DNA from: a virus
Length of the DNA: 25,366 bases
Strand: one strand, 5' to 3'
Virus record (IMG/VR): IMGVR_UViG_3300021407_000218
Location: 1-25,366 of that record
Shown here: in pieces, positions 1 to 6,827 of the stretch
Numbering within the stretch: position 1 is the first letter of the stretch
Layout: every line of letters begins with the position of its first letter
Notes under the pieces: generated by a model
The model's input: the letters and a program-made list of their open reading frames with translations, nothing else
Database searches by the model: none
What the model was told of the DNA's origin: nothing
Made by a program: the position numbers and the translations under genes

Positions 1-31
1 ACAGCAAAACTAAAGCTAAGATCCGTTTCAT
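1..31 (-). CDS. Start of a probable exported protein, cut by window edge
   Basis: Only the first ten codons lie in the window. They read MKRILALVLL, a positive n-region followed by a hydrophobic run, which is how a Sec signal peptide begins. The ATG sits two bases after the TGA of the upstream exported-protein gene, so the two are probably translationally coupled. The leucines are encoded partly by TTA within an AT-rich word (CTAAAG on the plus strand), as in the signal peptides of the two neighbouring exported proteins. The function cannot be seen because the mature part lies outside the window. Confidence 0.55.
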   Translation of the reverse strand, partial: MKRILALVLL

Positions 32-32
32 A

Positions 33-437
33 TCACTGTTTCCCGGTGTAATGGAAAATCACCCTGGTTGTGCCGTCGCCCGCCGTGTAGCTGACTAAGT
101 TGATTCTTAGATAGAGCACAGGTTTCGAGACGATATGCTCCATGTACGCGGTTGTGCAGCTGTTGGTTGCCGGTGAAGTCACGTCCAGCCCATACCATGT
201 GCTGTTATCGGAGCTGCCCTCCACGCGGAACGTGCAAGCGGTTGGCGCGGTCCCGTTCACGCTGGCGTCGATCGTGTAATTTTGCGGACGGGCTGCGACG
301 TTCGAAAACTGCAAAGGGATAAGCGGCACGGCGGCGGTCACCGCTGGAAAGGTGTAGAGCAGGTTATTCGGCGCTTGAACCTGCGCCGCCGCCGTCGCAC
401 ACACTAAACTAAAAACTAAAAACGCTAGCTTTCTCAT
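33..437 (-). CDS. Small secreted beta-rich protein with signal peptide
   Basis: This 134-residue protein begins with a textbook Sec signal peptide: MRK, a hydrophobic core around residues 4-14, then an Ala-rich site with likely cleavage before Gln19. The mature part is rich in Thr, Ser, Val and aromatic residues and looks like a beta-sandwich. It has the pattern CTFRVEGSSDNSTWYGLD and a second Cys about 26 residues later, so one disulfide is plausible in an exported protein. From general familiarity, similar CTFR-EGS-D-W domains recur in environmental phage contigs, but I know no assigned function. A GGAG Shine-Dalgarno precedes the ATG. It follows the lysozyme gene by two bases. It could be a secreted host-surface factor, a superinfection-exclusion protein or an appendage subunit; the sequence does not decide. 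Confidence 0.8.
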   Translation of the reverse strand: MRKLAFLVFSLVCATAAAQVQAPNNLLYTFPAVTAAVPLIPLQFSNVAARPQNYTIDASVNGTAPTACTFRVEGSSDNSTWYGLDVTSPATNSCTTAYMEHIVSKPVLYLRINLVSYTAGDGTTRVIFHYTGKQ

Positions 438-439
438 GT

Positions 440-958
440 TTAAGTCTCCTTAATTTGCGATCGCACGATCGCTATATCGTCCTTGGCCCGGTTCGGGACT
501 TGGATCTTTGCCCATGCTGAGTCTTCCATCGCATCGGCGGCGGCGGGGTAGTCCTTGCGCTCGAATGCCGCGATGGTATCGACAAACTTAGACAATTTGG
601 TTGGCCCCAGGTTATAGATCATGTCAACGATCACGGCTTGTATCTCGTCCGGGTGCTCGTCGAAATTGCCCACAATTCCCGGTGCAAGCGCGATCGCATC
701 GTTGAGGTCTACCTCAAACAGCGCTTCAATGTGAACGTCTGTCAGTCTGACCAGGCCCGCCAGCACGTTATCTAAATCGAGACCCAGGGCGATGAAGCGG
801 CGGCGAATGCCGGGTACTTCAAAGAGCTTGTCGTCCTTGTCGCGTAGCGCCAACAAGCGCCCAATGCCCACCGTTGGGTTGCCGCCCGTGTCGTTGTAGA
901 CGACATAGCGGATGCCCTCATGCCGCCTGACGAGATCCGCCGTGTACTGCCGGTTCAT
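440..958 (-). CDS. Endolysin, T4-type lysozyme (GH24)
   Basis: This 172-residue protein is a peptidoglycan N-acetylmuramoyl hydrolase that would degrade the host wall at the end of infection. The T4 lysozyme catalytic layout is intact: Glu14 in RRHEGIR, Asp23 in YNDTGG and Thr29 in PTVGIG, matching E11, D20 and T26 of T4 lysozyme with a constant offset of three. A second family landmark, the DMIYNLG segment near residues 112-118, is present. There is no signal peptide or membrane segment, so release should depend on the holin candidate just upstream. Its ATG overlaps that gene's TGA in an ATGA arrangement. The length is close to the family norm. An AT-rich word (CTAAAT near 772) lies within the gene. 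Confidence 0.93.
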   Translation of the reverse strand: MNRQYTADLVRRHEGIRYVVYNDTGGNPTVGIGRLLALRDKDDKLFEVPGIRRRFIALGLDLDNVLAGLVRLTDVHIEALFEVDLNDAIALAPGIVGNFDEHPDEIQAVIVDMIYNLGPTKLSKFVDTIAAFERKDYPAAADAMEDSAWAKIQVPNRAKDDIAIVRSQIKET

Positions 959-1278
959 GGCTTCCCCTTTTGCACGGAGTTTTTTAGATCGGCTTTAGTT
1001 TCTGCGATGGTGTCCTGGCTCTCCTGCAATTCCGCTTGGGTGCTTTTAAAGCTGCCTACCACCTGGCGGCCCCAGGGTGATTTGAGGCACAGCGCCCCCA
1101 CCGTCATCAGCGCCCCTTGCGCAAAGAACTTCCAGAGCTTGCCAGATCCGAAGTCACGCGGGAATTGATACTTCGAGGGGTCCATTGCGGCGGCGAATGC
1201 TCCAGCAATCCCCCCACCAACACCGCCGATGATGAGGGTCTTAATCCAGCCCTTCGCGCCCGTTACCTCTGCTGCCAT
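955..1278 (-). CDS. Putative holin or lysis-accessory membrane protein
   Basis: This 107-residue protein has a Gly/Ala-rich hydrophobic segment at about residues 12-31, a second at about 50-65, and a charged C-terminal tail (78-107) that looks helical or coiled-coil. The size, two membrane segments, charged tail and position directly before the endolysin with an ATGA overlap all fit a class II-like holin that would let the lysozyme reach the wall. T7 also has its small holin (gp17.5) just after the tail fibre gene, as here. I do not recognise a named holin family, so the call rests on topology and position. The start has a strong GGGGGAG Shine-Dalgarno. Confidence 0.6.
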   Translation of the reverse strand: MAAEVTGAKGWIKTLIIGGVGGGIAGAFAAAMDPSKYQFPRDFGSGKLWKFFAQGALMTVGALCLKSPWGRQVVGSFKSTQAELQESQDTIAETKADLKNSVQKGKP

Positions 1279-1290
1279 GACACTCCCCCT

Positions 1291-4200
1291 TTAGTGAATC
1301 CACCAACACACAATCGAGGTGTCGGCGTTGTTGCTCGAATTGATAACGAAGCTGGTCCCCGGTGTGATCGTGCCCACGGAAAGGATTCCTAACGTCCCTC
1401 CTGCTTGGCAGTTGGTGAGCGTGTACGTTAGGGTGCTGGTCATCGCGGCGGCGGCGGTGGTGCTAACTGTCACCGTGCCTGCTACAAGAGTCGCCCGCCC
1501 CTGATTCGGCGGATGGAATCCGCCATTGAATCCGCTGAGGTCAATATCCGATCCGGCAGGCAGCGTGTAGGTCGTGTGAACGGGCAGGCTTAACGGCGTG
1601 CCGCCGTCACACCGCCAAGTCTCGTTTATCTTGGTCGGCTGCACGCCTGCGGCGGTGTTCGATGAGGTAGACCAGCCGCATCCGGTGCTGTTGGTCGTGG
1701 TGCCGTTCCACCACGCGAAATAGTCGTACCAGCCTGGAGGACCGTTGAAGGTGCCCGCTGCGGTTGCGGCCAGCCCGTTTCTATTCCCCATGCGTGAACC
1801 CTGCGCCCCCGTGCCGGTGTTATAGCTGACGAACTGCACGGCGTTGTTACCGCTGGCTTGAAAACTTGCTTGCCACTGCGATACGGCAGCGTTCCACGAT
1901 TCAAAACTAAGTCCGGCGTTAACCCCTGTATTGGCTGGCGATCCTCTCAAGCAAACCCGCGTGAGGGTGTGCCCTGAGCCCATGTCATAGAAGCAATGCT
2001 GCGAGAGGTACTGATGGCCCATATAATCGCCGGTCAGCGGGTCCGGGCTTGTGTTGTTGTACAAGCTCCAATAGTTCGTCGTGCTGCTCGCCATCGCGGT
2101 ATCGTTCGATGGGTCAATATAGGTCACCTGTGCATAGGAGCTGTCGAGCGGATACTGCACCGCGAAGACATGCGGCGATCCGGTGTTGAGAATTTGCCCG
2201 TTAGCTACGCTGGTTGTTTCTGCGGCGGTTGTGCCCGCAGTGTTATTAACCCCCAGGATGGCACTCCCGAACACTTTGATGTAATCCTGACCGTATATCT
2301 CCGGGTTAGTCGGTCCCCAATACTGCATACCTTCAAATAGTGAGGTCGAGTTAGCCTGCGCTTTTTGGGCTCGCGTCCAGGTTGAGTAGCCATTCGGGAT
2401 CGGCCCCATGAGAAACGTCCCACAAGTGTAGTTAGTACCGTCCACGCAGTAGCTTGCCCAGCCCGTTCCCGGAGGTCCAAGCGATGAGGGGTGCCAGCTC
2501 TTGATCGTGACCGGCCCATAGCTGCCCTGCGGCTGCATCGCGATGATCGAGCCAGCGGGCCATGCAGTGTTTGTTACCGTGCTGCCTGCCTGGTTGCGTG
2601 CTCTAATCATCACTTGCTGCGTAGTGCCAGAGAAGACCACCAGCGCCAGCTCATAACTCCCACGGGTAATGCTCGGGACTGCCGTAGATGGGGCGCTGCT
2701 GTTAACTAAAAAGTCCGCTGGCTCGATGTAGTAGAGGCCGCCCTGCGTGTTCGATGGAATGTCGGCGGGATCGTTGATGTACGGGAACGCATAGGCTGTA
2801 CTGGCCACGGGCGCGGTTGCGGTCGGCGCGGTGCCGGTGATCGTCCCGGTTAAAGTCGTCCACCAGGGGTAACCCACATCCATGAGCGCCGGATTTACCG
2901 GGATACGGTTGTTTATGGGATAGCCCTCGCAATATAGATCCTCGATTAAACCGCCCTGGTGATTCGTGATATAGACGCAAGGGCTGTACCACAGCGATTT
3001 AAGCGAGCCGCCCTGCACCTGGAAGGTGTCGCCGCCCACGGTCAGCGCCGCGCCCCAATACTCAGGCAGAAGTGTGGGTGCAAAGGTAAGACTGCTCGGC
3101 GTCTCGGTGTCAGTGATCGTTGTAGCTGCGGTCACCGTGTATTGCGTGCCGGTCGGCGTGGTGTTGGTAAGTCCGGTAATTTGATAGAAGCCATTCAGCG
3201 CCGGGTTATTCGTCGCGCCGCCTAGCTGGAACCAATGCCCTACTACCTGCGGCGAGATTCCATTATTTGATGGCCCGTTGTTTCCCCCGTTGATGACGAG
3301 GCTTAGCGTGGTGCCGTTGGCTGTCATCGCCGCCACGGTTTGCGGCGTCACCCAGTTGGCACTCGGGTAAACACCGTTCGGGCAATTGCGAACGGAGTAG
3401 CAATAACCGTTAGCGTCCTGCCCTGGCGAAGCTACGGACGTGTCAAGGAAGCGATTCTCATTCCCTGGTCCGACGACTGACCATCTGTTTGTGTCCCATT
3501 CCGTCGCGATTACTCTTAGCCGCTCTGTGTTCCCTGCCGTTGCCAGTCCCCGGTTGCCGTTGCTTCCGCGAACTTTAAACACGGTGAAGCCCACCGCGTT
3601 GAGTAGTTCTAAGAGCGTGCCGGACGAGAAATGTCCGCCTGGGGCATGGATCGTTATGTTTTCGATTGACCCTTGGCACGACCATTGATTCGGCTGCGGC
3701 CCTACCCCGCCTGATACAACTACCCCGTCATAGTTCACGCCTGCGGTTGTTCCCACGTAGAGAAGCGATGCGCCCTCTCCATCGCCAATCAAGTGCAAGT
3801 TGCAGTTCATTCTTAGCGGCGCTTCGAGATAGTAAGTGCCTGCGGGAACCCAGATAGCCGGGTTTCCGTGCCCCTGCGGATTCGCGATTGAATAGGCGAT
3901 CGCCGCATTGATGGCCGCCGCCGATGGCCTGACCCCCAGAGGATCTGCGCCGCCTGCGAACATCGGATTCTGCACGTTCACCTTGGGTAACGGCGTCATC
4001 CATCCGGCTTGCCCGATGATGTCGCCCGCCGCGTCGGTGTAGATCCTGTTCGGAGATGACACGGCAAAGTTTGAACCGCCGTTCATCTGCAAGTCATAGA
4101 GCTGCCCCGCTGGATTGTTCGCGGTGCCGCCCTGCGCCACGCAAGTGTTTGTGCCCGGTGAGTACACCATCCCCGGCGTGCAGTTTGGCGGCCACACCAC

Positions 4201-4491
4201 ATTCGCGGGCGGGATCTGATCGAATCGCACGCAGGCGTTGGCTGCCGGGTTGTAGACGCCCATTGGCTGCTGGCAGCTCGGGATCGGCCACACGATAGCC
4301 GATGAAGGAAGCGAGCCGATATTCTGGCAGTTGTTCGCGCCTGGTACATACGCGGCGCTGGTGGACAGGCAGCTCGGGACCGGCCAGCGGATCTGATTCC
4401 CTGGGTTGATCTGATTCTGCGAAAAACTAAAACACCCAAAACTAAAAAAACTAAGTATTAAGAGTAACTGCCTGGTATATCGCATACGCAT
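1291..4491 (-). CDS. Tail spike with pectate-lyase-like beta-helix and signal peptide
   Basis: This 1066-residue protein is the likely receptor-binding spike. The first 25 residues (hydrophobic LLLILSFFSF core) look like a Sec signal peptide. Residues 36-117 hold three tandem repeats of about 32 residues with the pattern WP-P-C then Y-PG/A-N-C, giving Cys pairs 41/55, 73/87 and 104/117. From about residue 178 the text GADPLGVRPSAAAINAAI and WVPAGTYYLEAPL is typical of the Pectate_lyase_3 right-handed beta-helix in phage spikes. The last 70 residues (LVAGTVTVSTTAA onward to W-I-H) match a C-terminal domain often seen in phage tail proteins. A GGGGAT sequence supports ATG 4491 or, with better spacing, ATG 4485. 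The first 41 bases overlap the upstream small gene. An N-terminal signal peptide is odd for a virion protein, since particles assemble in the cytoplasm. Confidence 0.85.
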   Translation of the reverse strand: MRMRYTRQLLLILSFFSFGCFSFSQNQINPGNQIRWPVPSCLSTSAAYVPGANNCQNIGSLPSSAIVWPIPSCQQPMGVYNPAANACVRFDQIPPANVVWPPNCTPGMVYSPGTNTCVAQGGTANNPAGQLYDLQMNGGSNFAVSSPNRIYTDAAGDIIGQAGWMTPLPKVNVQNPMFAGGADPLGVRPSAAAINAAIAYSIANPQGHGNPAIWVPAGTYYLEAPLRMNCNLHLIGDGEGASLLYVGTTAGVNYDGVVVSGGVGPQPNQWSCQGSIENITIHAPGGHFSSGTLLELLNAVGFTVFKVRGSNGNRGLATAGNTERLRVIATEWDTNRWSVVGPGNENRFLDTSVASPGQDANGYCYSVRNCPNGVYPSANWVTPQTVAAMTANGTTLSLVINGGNNGPSNNGISPQVVGHWFQLGGATNNPALNGFYQITGLTNTTPTGTQYTVTAATTITDTETPSSLTFAPTLLPEYWGAALTVGGDTFQVQGGSLKSLWYSPCVYITNHQGGLIEDLYCEGYPINNRIPVNPALMDVGYPWWTTLTGTITGTAPTATAPVASTAYAFPYINDPADIPSNTQGGLYYIEPADFLVNSSAPSTAVPSITRGSYELALVVFSGTTQQVMIRARNQAGSTVTNTAWPAGSIIAMQPQGSYGPVTIKSWHPSSLGPPGTGWASYCVDGTNYTCGTFLMGPIPNGYSTWTRAQKAQANSTSLFEGMQYWGPTNPEIYGQDYIKVFGSAILGVNNTAGTTAAETTSVANGQILNTGSPHVFAVQYPLDSSYAQVTYIDPSNDTAMASSTTNYWSLYNNTSPDPLTGDYMGHQYLSQHCFYDMGSGHTLTRVCLRGSPANTGVNAGLSFESWNAAVSQWQASFQASGNNAVQFVSYNTGTGAQGSRMGNRNGLAATAAGTFNGPPGWYDYFAWWNGTTTNSTGCGWSTSSNTAAGVQPTKINETWRCDGGTPLSLPVHTTYTLPAGSDIDLSGFNGGFHPPNQGRATLVAGTVTVSTTAAAAMTSTLTYTLTNCQAGGTLGILSVGTITPGTSFVINSSNNADTSIVCWWIH

Positions 4492-4702
4492 TATCCCCGA
4501 TTTCCAGCTGGTAATTGAGGCTTATGGTGCGTTGCGAGAGCGTGAAATGAAGTACAGGGATTTGAAATATGCCGTTGACGAAAAACCAGAAAAACCCCCC
4601 CTGTTGGGGTGACTGGCTCAGACTGAAGATCGGCCCTGGCGAAACAACAACCCCGCCATCGGTGGTCATGTACGGCAGAACCGGGACAATGGGGATCGTC
4701 AT
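4451..4702 (-). CDS. Small appendage protein, single copy of a duplicated domain
   Basis: This 83-residue protein aligns along most of its length with the last 67 residues of the upstream 242-residue protein. Shared positions include the NG turn, LH, TI and the IGDN motif followed by A-Y-A and LN. Such NG...GD modules are common in phage appendage proteins. It therefore looks like a stand-alone paralogue of that C-terminal module. An AAGG Shine-Dalgarno lies seven bases before the ATG. The 3' end overlaps the spike gene by 41 bases, and the codons for the EIGDNA motif also supply the spike's ribosome binding site. It may sit between spike and tail or modulate the spike; this is inference from position. 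Confidence 0.65.
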   Translation of the reverse strand: MTIPIVPVLPYMTTDGGVVVSPGPIFSLSQSPQQGGFFWFFVNGIFQIPVLHFTLSQRTISLNYQLEIGDNAYAIYQAVTLNT

Positions 4703-4711
4703 TTCAGGGCC

Positions 4712-5440
4712 TTAGTTCAACGATGTGGCGACGTACGACGCGCAGAGGTTGTCACCTATGGCGGTGTCGAATGTCAGCGTGATGGTTTGGCCGCTCAAGC
4801 TGTAGTGCAGCGGGTTGAGCAACAGCGTGCCGTTGTAGAAAAGCCCTATGATCTGGCCGTTATAGGGCTGGCGTGTGAGCGTGTAGACGTTCCCTGGCGG
4901 CGCTGAGAGCGCTTTATAGCCTGTGGGCATGGACGCGATCGGCGGCATTGGCTTGGGGCGGGTTGGCTTCACGAAGCCAAGCTCGGTCAGCTTCACAATC
5001 AGGTCGTTGATGTCGGCCTTCTGCTGCTGAGTCAGCCCCGGAAGGATGATCCAAATATCCGCCGTCACGAACTGAAGCGGCGGTACTCCGATGCCTGGGG
5101 CCACCTGTTGCGCGTTGCTTAGATCTATAGTTTGCGTGCCGGTGAACTGGTAGATTCCCGATTGCACGATGTTCTTTTTGTTGTCCTCTATGGTGATGCA
5201 GTAAAAGGTCTGATTCAGCGGCGTGATCTGATCGTTACCCCACAACAACAAGCCAGTGTCGAAAGTCCCATCTGCGAGCGAATACGCGATCGGCCCCACC
5301 TTTGCGAGCATCGATGTGCCCTCGATCATTGGCAGGACAGCGCCGAAGCCAAACAACACAATCGTGACCGTGCCCTGCTGCACGGCATTGCCGTTTATAT
5401 CCTGCAAGGTGCAAGTTAGCGTGATGTTCGGCGTGGCCAT
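4712..5440 (-). CDS. Tail fibre or appendage adaptor protein
   Basis: This 242-residue protein has three parts. Residues 1-115 form a beta-rich N-terminal domain (TCTLQDINGNAV, then LWGNDQITP and TFYCITIED) of the kind found at the base of tail fibres. Residues 135-170 form a short helical and Pro-rich linker (LTQQQKADINDLI, then KPTRPKPMPP). Residues 176-242 are a small beta domain ending in IGDNLCASYVA that is repeated as the next gene. The start has a GAGAGG Shine-Dalgarno. It lies between the SleB-like gene and the spike, which supports a role in attaching or assembling the host-recognition apparatus. No catalytic motif is visible. Confidence 0.7.
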   Translation of the reverse strand: MATPNITLTCTLQDINGNAVQQGTVTIVLFGFGAVLPMIEGTSMLAKVGPIAYSLADGTFDTGLLLWGNDQITPLNQTFYCITIEDNKKNIVQSGIYQFTGTQTIDLSNAQQVAPGIGVPPLQFVTADIWIILPGLTQQQKADINDLIVKLTELGFVKPTRPKPMPPIASMPTGYKALSAPPGNVYTLTRQPYNGQIIGLFYNGTLLLNPLHYSLSGQTITLTFDTAIGDNLCASYVATSLN

Positions 5441-5449
5441 TCATGCCTC

Positions 5450-5869
5450 TCAGTCGTACACCATCATGGAACCGATAATCGCTCGGCGCTTGTGTGCGAC
5501 TTCCGCACGCAGCACGTTATCTGTGAACCACTGGCGCATGGGCTGGTCTATGAACTGGTAGTACAGGGCCTTGTCCACGATCCGCCCTATCTCGTCGGCT
5601 TGGCCAAAATAAATGTCGTCGATCGATCGCGCCAGTATCTGAAACGTTTGGCTGTAGCAGTCGAACAGCGGCGCGGCGGTCGGCTCATTGCCGCTCACGT
5701 CGCCCGCCCGCTGTATCGCGTCGATCCAGCTCCCGTCATGCCAGCCGCCCACAACCCGGTTGCGGATGACATAGGCCACCGCTTTCATCGCCGCGATGCT
5801 GCCGGTGTGTAGGGCCTGCTGGTAGGCGAAGCCGAACAACTGAGCGCGTTGGAATTGATCGAGGGTCAC
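5450..5869 (-). CDS. Possible SleB-like structural protein lacking the catalytic Glu
   Basis: I start this 139-residue protein at a GTG that overlaps the previous gene's TGA (GTGA), not at the upstream in-frame ATG at 5995, which would bury the 59-residue zinc gene. The segment AVAYVIRNRVVGGW (about residues 30-43) resembles the core of SleB-type cell-wall hydrolases (PF07486), which cleave peptidoglycan. In those enzymes an EARGE-like stretch with the catalytic Glu lies just upstream. Here the matching region reads FAYQQALHTG and has no Glu, so hydrolase activity is doubtful. It may be a catalytically dead structural derivative. Position among appendage genes suggests a virion role. The SleB relation is a by-eye resemblance and could be wrong. 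Confidence 0.6.
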   Translation of the reverse strand: MTLDQFQRAQLFGFAYQQALHTGSIAAMKAVAYVIRNRVVGGWHDGSWIDAIQRAGDVSGNEPTAAPLFDCYSQTFQILARSIDDIYFGQADEIGRIVDKALYYQFIDQPMRQWFTDNVLRAEVAHKRRAIIGSMMVYD

Positions 5870-6045
5870 TGCTGCTCGGCCCCCCCGCTCTTGCCGTGGC
5901 CTTTTAGCACCCGTTCTTCGTGCGGCGTTTCGAGATATTCCATCCCGCCGCCGCGCTTGTGTTGCAGACAAAGCCCGCTCACTGAGGCAGAGCAAACCGG
6001 ACAGATAACCGATAGCGTCTCCTGGTCATACTGGTCAAAGCTCAT
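5866..6045 (-). CDS. 59-residue zinc-knuckle protein
   Basis: This short gene starts at an ATG overlapping the TGA of the 261-residue gene (ATGA), after an AGGGGGA Shine-Dalgarno. It ends in a TGA that overlaps the GTG of the next gene. The tight coupling on both sides argues that it is translated. The sequence has CPVC near residues 16-19, a further Cys and a His (GLCLQHKRGGG) about eight residues later, and a charged tail rich in Glu, Lys and His. A single zinc site of the CxxC...CxxH type is plausible. The function is unknown. Confidence 0.7.
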   Translation of the reverse strand: MSFDQYDQETLSVICPVCSASVSGLCLQHKRGGGMEYLETPHEERVLKGHGKSGGAEQQ

Positions 6046-6827
6046 GCGTTCCCCCTGTTGTTCCGTAGATCGTAGAGCTGTTGAAGATACCACTTCGAGG
6101 CGCTGCGCTCGTTCACGGGAAATGCCTTGTGCGCCTCGGTCTCGGTGATGACGCCTTGCGTAATCATCGCGAGAAGCGCCGTGCGCCAGCCCAGATATTT
6201 TGCATACTTCGGCACTCCGTATTCGGTGAATCGCATCATCATCCATTCGGTGCCCACGGGGAATTGCAGCGTGGCGACTTGCAGTTTTTTATCTTGCGTG
6301 TGGTATGGCCCTGGCAGGATCAGATCCGATTTGTTGGGGTTCTCGATGAGCACGGCCACGCGCCCCATGATGGCGTAACGGTACAGCTCGACGCGCCCGT
6401 GACCGATGATCTTCTCCAATCGCGCTATGAACTGCGCGGGGGTTAGCAGCTCGCCGTAACGCTCGTCTTCATTCTCTTTGCCGATCCAGCGCCCCTGGCC
6501 GTCCCATTGGTCTTTGCGCGTGGCCATCGTATTCAGCTCATGGAGCATCAGGCTCTTTTCTATAAATTCCTGAGAATTTCTAGATTCTTGAACTTCATCT
6601 TTTAATTTTTCTAAAGCCTCAGTCACACGCGGATGCTGCCAAAGCAGCTGCTCAGGACCGATGTAAAAGTAATCGTCGTCTTTTAGTTGTGGGGTGAACC
6701 CGCCCTTGTCGATGTCCTCCGCCGCCTTGCGTAGCTCGTCGTTCATCCAGTGTTCTTTCGGTGCGGACTGGTGTTCAACGGGAATGACTACGCTCGGCGC
6801 TTCGCCGTTTTTGATTTCTTCGCTCAT
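6042..6827 (-). CDS. Conserved-looking phage protein of unknown function
   Basis: I do not recognise this 261-residue soluble protein. It has an acidic N-terminus, a Lys/Glu-rich helical middle (about 85-105, EALEKLKDEVQESRNSQEF) that may form a coiled coil, and a more ordered C-terminal half with many aromatic residues (EWMMMRFTEYGVPKYAKYLGW near 195-215). No signal peptide or membrane segment is seen. Its ATG overlaps the stop of the large ejection protein upstream, and its own stop overlaps the 59-residue zinc gene. An AT-rich patch (about 6555-6615) covers the helical region. Position after the internal virion genes and before the appendage genes suggests a virion or assembly role. Confidence 0.7.
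   Translation of the reverse strand: MSEEIKNGEAPSVVIPVEHQSAPKEHWMNDELRKAAEDIDKGGFTPQLKDDDYFYIGPEQLLWQHPRVTEALEKLKDEVQESRNSQEFIEKSLMLHELNTMATRKDQWDGQGRWIGKENEDERYGELLTPAQFIARLEKIIGHGRVELYRYAIMGRVAVLIENPNKSDLILPGPYHTQDKKLQVATLQFPVGTEWMMMRFTEYGVPKYAKYLGWRTALLAMITQGVITETEAHKAFPVNERSASKWYLQQLYDLRNNRGNA

Noticed and set aside
455-475. Tandem GCGATCGC-like palindromes near the end of the lysozyme gene
   Set aside because: GATC and CGATCG words are common throughout this GC-rich window and the pair falls within coding sequence; nothing marks it as a special site.
1291-4491. Spike as a lipoprotein at Cys20
   Set aside because: The residues before the Cys (Ser-Phe-Gly) do not fit the lipobox, which needs a Leu/Val/Ile at -3 and a small residue at -2. 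Ordinary signal peptidase cleavage near residue 25 is more likely.
5870-5995. Longer N-terminus for the SleB-like protein
   Set aside because: The extra residues are Arg-rich and overlap the 59-residue zinc gene in another frame. The GTG that overlaps that gene's TGA is the more natural coupled start.
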